In this document: piece by piece, positions 36,901 to 47,319 of the stretch
Position numbering within the stretch: position 1 is the stretch's first letter
Layout of the letters: each line of letters opens with the position of its first letter
Source: Cantharellus purpuraceus
Taxonomy: Eukaryota; Basidiomycota; Agaricomycetes; Cantharellales; Hydnaceae
Assembly (NCBI GenBank): GCA_025174535.1
Contig: JALBUN010000045.1
Location: forward strand, 2,232,001 to 2,296,000
Direction of reading: 5' to 3'
DNA: 64,000 bases
Made by a program: the position numbers and the translations under genes
The notes under the pieces: generated by a model
Database searches by the model: none
Told to the model about the DNA's origin: nothing
What the model saw: the letters and a program-made list of their open reading frames with translations, nothing else

Positions 36901-39900
36901 CAGACATGAATTGCTTTAGTGAGTTTTTTCACCAGCTTCGTCAACCTCTTCACCTCGTGCTTTGCCAGCGAGCTATCCTGTTCGATAGTTAATGCTTCCG
37001 TGAGTGCAGGCAAGGTAGTAGCTCCATAGCTATAAATGGATGTTAGGAGTGTTATATGGCTTTGGGCCTACTCACCCCAACCATTTGCCAGGGGCAACAC
37101 CAAGATGCTTGTACCACACTCTCTCAGGGATACCTTCCTTGCTAATGAAGCCACTTTCGAAAGACGCGAGCTTGCTGTTCACAGCTTGAACGCGCTTTAC
37201 TGCTTTAATCAGCTTGTGAAGTGGGTGGTGAGAGTGACGTTGATGGGGGTGGAAATCAGACGGTGATGGTAAGGCGTCGTGTTCATGAGCATGTAACTCA
37301 TTATCAGTGCGGTTGTTGGAACCATCAGCTCCATGTGTACCCCTGCTAGTGACTCCAAATACAGTCTTGACCCATTTGCTCAGACGTCTCCACCGCGATG
37401 CGCAATTGAGATGAGCATGGTGGTCATGATGATGACGTTGCCACCGTTTGATGATATGGATAAGATGCTTTTCTGCCTCCTGTTTCTCCTGGTCAAGTTT
37501 CACGCTGGCTTTATGCAGCTTCTTGATAGCACGACGTAGAGGCTTCAAGCGAACCTTGAGATCCAAGTTGGATGCAATGCTTTCGACCCTGATACGCAAG
37601 AGGTGAATGCAAAGCGCAGCCACGTTAGATGGTGACGTACTTGTCAACGTAGGATCCTAGTTCAAGGGTATAATGTGTCGTATTCAGGGGAAGCACAATA
37701 GAGTCTGCTAGCCGGAGAACGACCAGGCCCAGATATTTAGACACGGCAACCTGATGTATTTATCCTGTTAGTTGACCGTCGTGCCTACGGAGAAATATTC
37801 ACATGACGGTGGAACCCTGGATCAGCATAGAGTTCTTGGAACCTCTGCGTGTCGTAGATAGAATGCTATTGATTTGATTTTAGTCTTGTGTCAAAGCCCA
37901 GTATGTTCAACTCACGTAGTGGTACACGGGGTCCGACAACGTGGATCCAAATCCACCGTCCGCACTTGCAATCTTGAAATTTCTAGTTAAATTTCAATAT
38001 CAGGCCATCTAGAGCACAACGCACACCAATCCGTTGCAAAAACACGGTAAAGTCACTGCCTGATCCAAGGGGGCTGACGCCAAAGTTTGGGGAGACAGTC
38101 TGCTCCTCAGCTCCGGCCATTGCAACAACCTCAGCGTCAGCAGGGCCTGTGAGGGGCCCTCTATCACCCCTGGCGTCCCAAAGCGTGCTACCGTCTCGGG
38201 TTGGGTGCGGGACGTCCTGCGCTGCCCCTCTCACCAAATACGCCAACGATGGAGAGGCACTAGTATGAAAACTGGAACCTGATACGGAGACATCTATACC
38301 GAAAAAAACGAATTGATTGGAGCTAGGAAACACAAGGGTGACTATGGGTACACACGCACCGACGTTTACATAGGTAACAACATGCTCCTTGATCCAATCA
38401 GGGAAATCTTCACCCCATTCTGTGCTACCAATAAGACCGTACTCTTCTGCATCCCAGCTGGCGAGTAGGATGGTGCGAAGAGGCCTCCAACCCTTTTGAT
38501 AGAGCGCGCCAAGACCTCGAATCACTTCATGTACAGTTGTGGTTCCAGAGGATGGGTCGGCGGCACCCATGACCCACGCATCGCGGTGGTTCCCTAAAAC
38601 CACTACCTCGGTTCCGATATGTCCAGGAATCAGAGCCATGGTATTCCAAATGGGAGTAATCTTGTTATGTACTGGTGACAGAGTTTATATAATGAGCATC
38701 ATGAAATGTGATACACACCTCGGTTGACGAGCCTGACAGCCCTGCCTTGGCCATTTTTGCCAATCTCGTCAAGTAGAGTCTTCGCAGTAGACCAGCTAAT
38801 AGGGAGACTAGGAATGTGGGGAATATTTGAGCCTATGAGACACAAGAGTATGTTAATATGAACTTGATCAGGACACAAGTATGTGCAAAACTTACCCTCA
38901 GTGCGAGTACTGTTCTCATAGGCTGGATATCCAGGCGTCGTTGGATCACCGGGATAGGAGGATAAGTACTGCGTGGATCCACGCTGAACGGAGGTGGGGT
39001 TGCGGGCCGGCCCACGGGGATACGGTTCATATCCGTTCTCAACAGTTACGCTTCCATCATCCCGTGGGTCAGAGTAGATTATAACACCAATAGCACCTCG
39101 CTCTTCTGCACCTTTAACCTGTGTAGAAATTATTATATTGAGGATTCGGGGTCGACAAGAGTGCCTACTTTGAGACCGCGGAAAATGCTTCCGTACCGAA
39201 CAAGAGCGATCTTGCCAGTGATGTTGACTCCAGAGCGTTCGACCTCATCATAATCCTCTTGTCGACCATAGTTGGCGTAGAATAGCTTCCCGGTGACATC
39301 GCCATCTTTGCTCAGACCGTGGAATGCTGGAACTGCGATACGAGCGTTCGCGGCATCTTCGTCAAGAATGTCGCCATCTTCCTCCAGCTGTGCAGTCCAA
39401 GCAACAGATCCATCCTTCTCAATAATCTCAAGGCTATGGTTCAACGGGGTATTCATTAATGGGTAATAGGTGTCAATCCAGACACGCGGCTCCTTAGTAA
39501 TCGGGATGCTGAGAGTCGCATTGCGCGATTCGATAGAGCCTGCAGAGAAGACAGGCTCATCGGAACAAGGGGCAATGTTGAAGCTTTTCTGGAAATGATG
39601 GAGCACGTATTTGGCGGTGACTAGGTCCTGGTCACTGCCTGCTATATGAGGAAGAGTAGCATATGCTCGACTAGCTGCGATGGCGCTGTTTTCGTCTGGA
39701 ACCTGGCTAAGTATACATTCATTGGCGGGTCAGAAGGCATTCAAGATTAGTCAAAGATCTCACAGGAAAATCTGCTCAGCACGATGCCCATTCAAAACGT
39801 CATGTTTTTGGTCGTGATGCACGAATACTTCGGTAGGCCACGAACGGACAGTGTCCAAGTGAGTTGTCTGGTTGGAAAAATGGTTATACAGCCATGGAGA

Positions 39901-40119
39901 CAAAGAATAGAGGAAACCAAGCGTGCAAATAGCTTGGCAGAAACGAATGAACAGGCGATAATTCGTAGAAGGGGAATGGGGCGGGGTTGGAGAAGAGACA
40001 GGCAACGTCAAAGAATCAAGTTCCTTCTGGGACTTGACTAGCTGAAGTTTCTCAGCCATCGTTTCTAGATACTCGTTGGGAGGAGGAAGCAGTTGGTGAG
40101 TGGGAATTGATGAGGTCAT
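36901..40119 (-). CDS. Membrane M28 peptidase-like protein (glutamate carboxypeptidase II / Vps70 type)
   Basis: The ATG at 40119 (a second lies at 40059) gives a short cytosolic N-terminus and one membrane anchor (FIRFCQAICTLGFLYSLSPW). A protease-associated domain follows (TGKIALVRYGSIFRGLK). The M28 catalytic domain shows VLGNHRDAWVMGAADPSSGT (zinc-binding His and Asp), LLASWDAEEYGLIGSTEW (Glu-Glu), GSGSDFTVFLQRIGI and VYHYHSIYDT (zinc-binding His). The C-terminal transferrin-receptor-like dimerisation domain ends LVKKLTKAIHV at 36901. Thus all metal-site regions of the glutamate carboxypeptidase II family appear present. The dimerisation domain holds an unusual His-rich insertion (about 37230-37440). 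About ten introns. Yeast Vps70 affects vacuolar sorting; the substrate here is unknown. Confidence 0.85.
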
Positions 40120-40381
40120 CAAAATCCGGCGGTTACAAAGAGTGGCACATGTTACGACCAACTTCAGCTTATTCTTCTATTATTTTCCATGCCTGATTGA
40201 TTCGTCTGATTACAAGTCGCCTTGAGCAATGTCAAGTTCGTTACAGTCCAAGGAACTGCGGCTGCATGCGGGCCAGATCTGACACTGGATTTGGCGTCGC
40301 AGCAGCTGGAACATGATAGAAATAGACAAAAAGATGGTCGAAAGTGTCGGTCGAAACCGCCACGATACCCCCTATTCGTGG

Positions 40382-40400
40382 CGAGAGAGAGAGGGAGAGA
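40382..40400. repeat. (GA)n microsatellite
   Basis: An imperfect GA run (GAGAGAGAGAGGGAGAGA) lies about 265 bp upstream of the M28 gene start. On the minus strand it is a CT tract, often found in fungal promoters. Confidence 0.7.
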
Positions 40401-41184
40401 TATTCAATTAGAGTGCTCGAAGCGCTAGTGCGCTTATGGTGCACTGTATCTATACAGGTTTTACAGTATAGCTAGGATTCCCATTATATATAGGTGTGAA
40501 AGAGATATATCTCGTGTTCTTGGTTGGGGTGAAGTTAAGCGTGTAGGGGTTGCGGTGGTAACGTGAGCTTTGTATATATCTGGCTAATTTAATGGCTGGT
40601 GATGCGGTTCTAAACCTATTGCACTCTGAGGTTGATTGCAACCTTGGGTCTTTATGCCTCTTGCTGCATAGGGATTGCACACCTGGTTCTCCAGATGCAG
40701 TCAAAACACCCCGCATCACCGATACTTACAGTGGGAGTGGGCGGCGTTTTGTGTTGAGTGTGTGGGATACTGGCTATAGTCGTATGGGGAATCCAGGTTG
40801 AATCGACGTGAATTGAGCTTTTCAGGTCGACTGGAGTGCATGACTGGGAGGTCCGGCAAAAAACTAGAGCCGGTGAGTAAGTAGGGCTGGCGCTGGGTTT
40901 GGCTATGACGGTAGGGGGTGAGTTAGCTGGGCTCTGTGATGTTGTTCGTGGAGATTTCGCCAATGCTACTGTATTGTCCTGTCTTACAGTAGCGGAAATA
41001 ATAAATAACTAGCGCATCTTGTCCCCATCCCATCTTCAACATCGTCTGGTGGAATCAGCTGACCACACTCTTAAACTCTTTACCTGCTTATCACTCTTCC
41101 ATATTCGATTTTTGCCTGTCTCAACTTTCAAATAATCCAACTCTCATCTGCGCAACACCCAGGTCCTGCCGTGACCTCCGACGA

Positions 41185-41250
41185 ATGAATGAAAAACTAA
41201 TCATAACATCCAGCGCGACATCTTTCCATTCTTCAATCCTTCCATACTGA
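41185..41250 (+). CDS. Upstream ORF of 21 codons, stop overlapping the next start
   Basis: ATG at 41185 encodes MNEKLIITSSATSFHSSILPY and ends in TGA at 41248-41250. The A of TGA is also the first base of the ATG at 41250 (TGATG). It lies in a C/T-rich leader. Whether it is translated is unknown. Confidence 0.3.
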   Translation: MNEKLIITSSATSFHSSILPY

Positions 41251-41387
41251 TGGGCGCCGTCTTCTCTGTTCTGTACTCTCTGCGCCAGTTTGCTGAACAA
41301 GTCTTCATATGGGATGAAGCCGCATCGGCTGGTGCCTCAATCAGTGATTTATCTCACGCGCCCTCCCTTACCATCCTTACCTCATAA
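41250..41387 (+). CDS. Small ORF with an N-myristoylation-type start, possibly a first exon
   Basis: The 45-codon frame begins MGAVFSVLYSLRQFAEQVFI and ends in TAA at 41385. MGxxxS is the consensus start for N-myristoylation, and the placement at the end of a C/T-rich leader is typical of a true fungal start codon. The second half is less convincing, so it may be the first exon of a spliced gene whose continuation I could not establish. No family recognised. Confidence 0.3.
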   Translation: MGAVFSVLYSLRQFAEQVFIWDEAASAGASISDLSHAPSLTILTS

Positions 41388-42678
41388 TAGTTTACCAGGG
41401 ACTATAACCTTTCATTCACCTTTATATGATATTACCCCTATGAACCTTGCGAGGAATTTAGCGACGTCATGAAAAATTTGGGGGTTGAAGGATAACGTAT
41501 GCGGTGCGCCGCCTGCTTCTCACCCGAGGCATGTTTGCACAACTTTAATTTCTAGCTTACGCCTGTAGAAGTTGATTGCCTGTTACGCCAGGGAATTGCT
41601 ACAAGACGGCGCGAAGTTCAAAATCGCTTCACCGTGACAGTTTCTCGCACAGTCAGACCGTGGGACCCCGGAGCTTGTACATTTTAGCCGTGAACGAGGC
41701 ACAGAAAGTAGCTCTTCGATTTCGCCGTCGATTTGACCTATATAGCCCTCCAGACTGGGACGATCCAGCCTTGGTGCGTCTGAGCCACTGTCATGATGAC
41801 TTGTCACTCACAGACGTTGTATAGCCCCTTTTCCGACAAATGAACCTCCTCCCGGAACGCTGCTGTCGCGGCGTCTTGCCTTCACCATATCCCTTTTTGG
41901 CACCACGGATCGTCATCACCCCGCCCCCTTAGATGGATCTGGACATCGCTTGGACCAACAGGTTGTCATACCACGACCACGATTATGGAAACCGCTTGAT
42001 AGTGGCCCAGACACCTTCGACTGAGGCGCTCGTTCCTCAAGTGATTAATCCTGCGCCTCGCAGGGTCTTTGCGACGGTTGAGTCTGCAGCTGAGACTTTG
42101 CTTGTGGTGGCGAACCCAAGTCTCGAATACTCCTTCGCTGGAGCTAGACTTTGACGATATGTCCGCTGGACCCGCAACTTGACATGTCAAAGTCGTGTAA
42201 CTACAGTATACTCTCGGCTGTAAAAGACCACTCGAACTGCCCAGAAAGTGATGCTCCGCTGTTCTCTGTGTCGACATTCTGAATCGAGGAAGACGATGAA
42301 GAGCTGCCTGAACACCCTGTCAACTGGTAGCTATGTGCGCTTACGGCCATCCGAGCCCTCGAAAAGGTTTACACTATTTTTCTTCTGTTTCACATCGTAA
42401 TAGTTATGCTATCTCTCTATCAATAGCCTACTTTAAAATATGCGGCCTAATATTACCAGATGCTTCGTGGGCAACTGATTGGAATGACCCGTAGCATTTG
42501 ATCCTTCTATGCCCCACTTGTGATTATGTAAGGGGGTCCTTTTTTTAGCGCCCATCCATAGCCACCCTTTTCTGTTTTACCTTTAAACGGGTCGCGACGA
42601 GCGTCTCGCCACTTTCCTCTTCTCCCCCTCCCCTCACACGGGTAAGGTCGATGGCACCCCATTAGCCACTCCCCTGCC

Positions 42679-42684
42679 TATATA
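42679..42684 (+). promoter_or_regulatory. Probable TATA box for the hypothetical gene at 42791
   Basis: TATATA followed by a C/T-rich tract (CTTCCTTTCCTCTCTGTCTG) lies 107 bp upstream of the ATG at 42791. This is the usual spacing for a TATA-driven fungal promoter. Confidence 0.45.
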
Positions 42685-42790
42685 GATCAATACCTTCCTT
42701 TCCTCTCTGTCTGTAGTGGTCAGTAGACACACCTGTCGCGGCTTCTCGCGAGGTGGCCTCTAGGCCAAAACTTACCATGTCGTGCAGAGC

Positions 42791-43654
42791 ATGATTCTAG
42801 CCTGTGTCGAGAATTACGCAGGCGCTGGCGTAAAGGGGGGACAAGGCGTTGTATGTTTTGCACTTACCGCGAGATGCTACGCTCACCACCCCTGTTCGTG
42901 GCAGGTTACCTTTGCTGAAGGCGGGGTACGCTTTTCCCTCCCCTCAAATGTCCCTTTATCCGTCTTTCGAATGTTGAGTTTGTCTACGTGGTCGGCCCTG
43001 TGTACTATCCCTGCGTTGCGCGCATATATCCCCGTGACACCGCCCACACACATGCGGTATACGCTGCAAGTCTTGATTGGATGGAAGGACATCACTCGCA
43101 CTCTCGAGACGTCGTATGTGCCTCACAGTTGTTGGGAGTTCACTTGCGCGACGAAGACGACAAGGACCGCCCAACCTGCACACCTCCTATTCCGACAGGT
43201 GCTCCTGTCCGTTGTGGAACAGATCATCGCCCCCCACTCTGGACCGAGCGCGCTCCGCAGACCCATTGAACCCCATTCCATTACTCCCTTCAAGCAGGCT
43301 GGGGACATTACCATTCCACACATTGTCGTCACTCCACCCGATTCTTCGCAAATGGCGTCTGTCAACACGGTTCCCACACCCCAGGACGCCGCATTTGGCA
43401 ATAAATTGACAGTTCCTGATCCAGAGTTTGCAGTCATCAATCTTTGTGAGAATCATGAGGATTCGTACGCGGATATAATCAGGCTGGGCGAGCTTGACTT
43501 GTACCCCAGCTCTCCTTTTGGTTCCTTTGGTGGAAATCCTAGTCCAAGCTGGGGAGATCCAGAAATGGATAATAATGTCACGTGTGATTCTTGGGAGGAA
43601 GAAAGCAGGGAAGATGCCGGTGTGCTCGGTCTTGGTCCGACGTGGAGTGGCTGA
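42791..43654 (+). CDS. Hypothetical protein, no recognised domain
   Basis: An open frame of 287 codons starts at the ATG at 42791 (MILACVENYAGAGVKGGQG) and ends GLGPTWSG at 43652. A 54-nt in-frame segment at about 42851-42904 (GTATGT...GGCAG) may be an intron. The C-terminal half looks most protein-like: acidic and Pro/Ser-rich (ITPFKQAGDITIPHIVVTPP, HEDSYADIIRLGELDLYPSS), as in disordered regulatory proteins. No signal peptide or domain. Support is the upstream TATA box and C/T-rich leader plus frame length. Whether the N-terminal part is translated is unclear. Confidence 0.4.
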   Translation: MILACVENYAGAGVKGGQGVVCFALTARCYAHHPCSWQVTFAEGGVRFSLPSNVPLSVFRMLSLSTWSALCTIPALRAYIPVTPPTHMRYTLQVLIGWKDITRTLETSYVPHSCWEFTCATKTTRTAQPAHLLFRQVLLSVVEQIIAPHSGPSALRRPIEPHSITPFKQAGDITIPHIVVTPPDSSQMASVNTVPTPQDAAFGNKLTVPDPEFAVINLCENHEDSYADIIRLGELDLYPSSPFGSFGGNPSPSWGDPEMDNNVTCDSWEEESREDAGVLGLGPTWSG

Positions 43655-43923
43655 ACAGTACTTATGAGGGGAAGGGACGAGCGTGTGATGTTGTAGATTG
43701 GCGCAGACAACCTTTTGCAGTGTCGCTGTCGTCGTTATGCGTTTCCTATTCTTGTTACCTATGCATGTGTTTTCTTGCAATTTTAGTATGGCAGTACAAA
43801 GGGTACATTGGCTTTATATGTCATTGCCGCGAGTAATCCATTGAAACTGTATATGCCGATGCTAGAGAGAAAGAGATACAGTTGACAATATGCACAGATG
43901 ATACAAGAAGGGAAGATTGGATA

Positions 43924-44880
43924 TTACGACCCTGAGTAGGCGGCTGTCTTCACCGCTTCTGGCTTCTCGGGAGCCGCCTGAGAACGCCAGTTAGTTATGT
44001 CATAAAGAAGCATGGGATCGGTATCGCACTTCTTCCACAGGTGGTTCATCAACAAAATCTGGAACTTTATTGATGTCCGCTAAATACGAGGCACCCTCGT
44101 CCTCTTCTTCAAGTTGTAACGCATCCAGTTCTAATAGGCGACAATAAACAACCATGGACGCGTGAGATGTTCACGTGCTGCATACCTGCTTCTAGATCTG
44201 CCTCGTCGATCTCGTCTGGCACGTTGTATGATCGTCCTAGAGATTCCTGTATCTCATTCGCCTGCTCAAGGAGCTCCTCCATATCATAATGTACGCTCTG
44301 CAAGCACAGAAGTCAACTTAAGCATCAAATTAATGGCAATCCGAAATGCCACCTCTATCTGATCGATATCAATCTTTCCGTACTGCTTCTTCATCTCCTT
44401 GTTCGCCAACTTCATAGCGTCCACGGTAGCCATCGTATTTCGCAGATTATCGGTAGCAAGCGATGCCGATTCCATGTTAAACGATTGCTGCGAGAGCTGC
44501 GCCATCTGCGACTCGTACATCCTCTTCTGCTTCAACACACGCATCGCGCGCTCCTGCACGGCATTCTACATGGACACCGTCGCGGCCACCGCAGATCAAT
44601 ATATGTCAAAAGTCTACGTCGTTCGGAAAGATGCTCGCCTTGCCAGGACCATTGCGCAATTTGCTCAATTGATCCTTATACCGCCCAAGCTCTGCATCAA
44701 GCTTGCGGATCTTGACTTCGATGGATTGTATGCGTGTATCTGTCTGGGGGAGGGTGCCTGATTAGTAGCTACTCTTCGAAGTGAACTGACACGGCTGGAT
44801 GGACGATGGCGCACCGAAGCGATGGCATCCGCAAGATTGGGCTTGGGTTTCCGTGTGGTAGTGCCAAATATTCTGTTCAT
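43924..44880 (-). CDS. VPS60: ESCRT-III-associated Vps60/CHMP5
   Basis: The ATG at 44880 gives [20 protein letters not shown], the standard Vps60/CHMP5 start with its basic first helix. Exons continue [95 protein letters not shown] and a MIM-type C-terminus ([20 protein letters not shown]) with the last residues [10 protein letters not shown]. The Snf7 fold is complete. Vps60 acts late in ESCRT-III disassembly, recruiting Vta1-Vps4 at endosomes. The GPGK-NAVQ junction is ambiguous: a normal GT donor (intron 44566-44617) would insert seven residues not usual for the family, while a GC donor at 44638 would not. About five introns. Confidence 0.9.
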
Positions 44881-45331
44881 TATGGGTTCTGGCTTTGAGG
44901 ACAAATGTCGACTGCGGTGCGGCGCACCAGAAATGTGTCCACAACGCGACGCAGTGCCGATGCTAGCCGAATTTATGGCTCTCCCCGACAGACTGGATCA
45001 CTCAGATTCGAATTGTCAAGCACTTACTGCTAATACATTCGGTAAAGTCAATCCATCATAGTACGTTAAAAGATAATGATGCAGCAAAGTTAAAATTTCC
45101 AAACTTCATTTGGGCGCCAAGGTGAATGAGTGAACGCATCGAGTCGCTACCGGCTGTCAGCATCACACGTCGCCTAAGGAGAGAATGTCATGTGACTCAA
45201 AAGGTGCACTAGCCCACGATGGATTGCCTTGTACACACTATCGGTGTACCCGCCAAAGTAAACGCAAAAGCCCCATGATATTAACCATGCACTGTGACGA
45301 GAGAAGACAACTAGTAAACTGCAGACTACAA
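44881..45331. other. Intergenic gap upstream of VPS60
   Basis: About 450 bp hold the VPS60 promoter and the 3' flank of the repeat-protein gene. No coding frame, TATA box or repeat stands out before the minisatellite begins at 45362. Confidence 0.4.
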
Positions 45332-46598
45332 CTATATGCCGACGACGGGGATAATGGGACCATTGGCGGTGGGAGCGTTGGCAGTGGGGTTGTTGGCGGC
45401 GGGAGCGTTGGCGGCGGGAGCGTTGGCGGCGGGAGCGTTGGCGGCGGGAGCGTTGGCGGCGGGAGCGTTGGCGGTGGGAGGATTGGCGGTGGGAGCGTTG
45501 GCGGTGGGAGCGTTGGCGGTGGGGGCGTTGGCGGTGGGGGCGTTGGCGTTGGGGGGGTTGGCGGTGGGAGCATTGGCAGTGGGAGCGTTGGCGTTGGGGG
45601 GGTTGGCGGTGGGAGCATTGGCAGTGGGAGCGTTGGCGGTGGGAGCGTTGGCAGTGGGAGCGTTGGCAGTGGGAGCGTTGGCGGTGGGGCCGTTGGCGGT
45701 GGGGCCGTTGGCGCCCGGTCTTCCGAGGATGCCGTTGTTGTTCCCTAAGAGGTTGCCGTTGTTGTTTCCGCCCCCGAAGAGGCTACCGGTGTTCACGACT
45801 CCGTTGGGGCCATCGAGTGTTAATCCGTTGGGGCCGAAGAAGTTGTTCAAGCCGTTCCGGTTGCTCGACGTCGACTGAGTGTTGCTCACTGACGTGGTTT
45901 TGCCGCTGGACGACGTGCCACTGCCCGAGTTGGAGGTGTACTTCCCGTAATACGAATGCTTGGAGGGTTGTTCGTAGCTGAGGCCGTCGTCGTAGTACTT
46001 GTCTCCGTACCCGTCTCCGTACTTGTCGCCATATTCGTAGCCGCCCCTGGGTGCCAGCTGCATCGGGCCATGACCCACAGGCTTGCGGTCAAACTTGATG
46101 TCCGAGTGCTTCCTCTCCCCCGATTTGTGGTGGCGGAACTGCTCATCGTCGTAGTGCTCGTTGCCGTGCTTCCTGTAGCCGTACATGTGCCCGCCATACC
46201 CATGGTCGCGGTACTCCCTGGGGGCCACCTGTCCAGTCGTTGATGGGAAATCGGTGAAAGACTGTTTGCCCTTGTCTCCACTGAAGCTGTGGTCGTCACC
46301 GTGGTGGTTACCGTGGTCATCTCCGGACTCATAGCCGTCATCTTCACCGCCGTAGCAGTCTAACATCTACAGTGCAACGAGTCAATGCAAGGTGGACGAC
46401 TCGAGTGGTGTACGACGTACATGACCATCATGGCGTTGGCTGCCGTCACGGCGGCACGCATTAAGGCTCTCCTGGATGCAGGTGAGTGGTGAGCAAGCGC
46501 AACAATGACAGAGGGGGACGGCATACGGGAGGGGTGGGAGCGCCGAGTGCGACGTTGAGCAGGGCAAGTGCGTAAAGGGATACAGCAAAGGAACGCAT
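45332..46598 (-). CDS. Secreted hydrophilic protein with C-terminal APTAN pentapeptide repeats
   Basis: Three exons. MRSFAVSLYALALLNVALGA is a signal peptide; a short middle exon (ESLNACRRDGSQRHDGH) has one Cys and splices via GTACGT to MLDCYGGEDDGYESGDDHGN. The mature protein is extremely hydrophilic: an Asp/His/Gly/Tyr-rich region (DDHGNHHGDDHSFSGDKG; YGDKYGDGYGDKYYDDGL), then Ser/Asn/Gly-rich sequence, then 23 pentapeptides of type APTAN/APAAN/PPNAN, ending NGPIIPVVGI. No enzyme domain and no C-terminal membrane anchor. It could be a wall-matrix, metal-binding or silk-like structural protein; function unknown. A TATAAAA box lies about 106-112 bp upstream. The repeat array reads open in several frames on both strands, so antisense frames here are artefacts. 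Confidence 0.65.
45362..45706. repeat. Coding minisatellite, 15-bp unit, 23 copies
   Basis: Twenty-three tandem copies of GTTGGCGGTGGGAGC-like units on the plus strand encode x-P-x-A-N on the minus strand. Variants fall in blocks: five APAAN copies next to each other, and a three-unit set PPNAN-APTAN-APTAN present twice in a row, which shows past duplication at the 15-bp and 45-bp level. Confidence 0.9.
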
Positions 46599-47319
46599 TA
46601 TGGACGGATGTAAATGTCAAATGAAGGGAAGGTTCCTTGCGTGAGGGGAGGGGGGATGAGGGAGAAGGAGGGAATGGAGAAATCCAGCCGCTCCTCGCCC
46701 TCCTTTTATACCTTTTCGACAGTCGCACCATCTTCCCGGAACTGGGGCAAAGTTGAAGCCAGAAGGAAACGAGAGAACGGCTCCCTATATCTGAAGTTGA
46801 AAAAAAAAAAAGTGGCAGGTCTGACACGTGAAAGACCCCTCCGCTCTAATGCCTCTTCGCCTCTCTTTTAAGGTGTATATTGTCCTGCAGTCATAGCTGC
46901 AACGTGCTCCTGTCCTCCTCGACTGAATCGATGCTGAGCCGAGCAGTGATGGCATCGAGGCTCTGTCAACAGATTGCATGCCTCAGACGGGATCCACAAA
47001 TTGCATCCCCGCGGTAAATCCTCTCTGGGTGCGTCTAAGACGGCCCTGTCTTTGAATCCAGCACGGAGAATGGAAGAAGCAGAACATCATAAGTAATGCC
47101 CTGCCTGCAAAGGGAAAGACTCGTTCGATGTTGCCATAGAATTTATTTTTTCTAGGTGAACAGGACAGACTTGCCGTGTTGGAACATCATGATGGAGAGC
47201 TCTGCAACGCGTGACATTAGGTTCTGTCACGCGTGAGCTTGGCCGCCTTGTCGCCGCAATTCGACGTGGGCACCGTCGTCCTCGTCGTCTACCACAACTG
47301 CCATTGGCACTGTTGTCCA
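46599..47319. other. Divergent promoter region with TATA box, poly-A tract
   Basis: This 720-bp stretch separates the repeat-protein start from BST1. It contains the TATA box at 46704, a 12-base A run at 46800-46811 and a CACGTG E-box-like hexamer near 46826. No gene is apparent. Confidence 0.45.
46704..46710 (-). promoter_or_regulatory. TATA box of the repeat-protein gene
   Basis: TTTTATA on the plus strand is TATAAAA on the minus strand, 106-112 bp upstream of the ATG at 46598. It is followed by a G-rich/C-poor leader. A strong TATA box suits a highly or conditionally expressed secreted protein. Confidence 0.55.

Larger units (their letters stand above)
40120..42790. other. Long gene-poor region with pyrimidine-rich leader and upstream ORFs
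   Basis: This 2.7-kb stretch starts with the promoter of the M28 gene. From about 41030 to 41250 the plus strand is strikingly C/T-rich, like a fungal transcription start zone and 5' leader. Small frames follow at 41185, 41250 and 41933 (73 codons), none with a recognised domain. The last 110 bp hold a TATA box before the ORF at 42791. A spliced gene whose exons I cannot join may be hidden here. Confidence 0.35.

Noticed and set aside
45185..45878. Long plus-strand frames rich in GGGSVGG or ALAVGAL over the minisatellite
   Set aside because: A 15-bp repeat keeps frames open on both strands. The minus frame has a signal peptide, introns and a TATA box; the plus frames do not.
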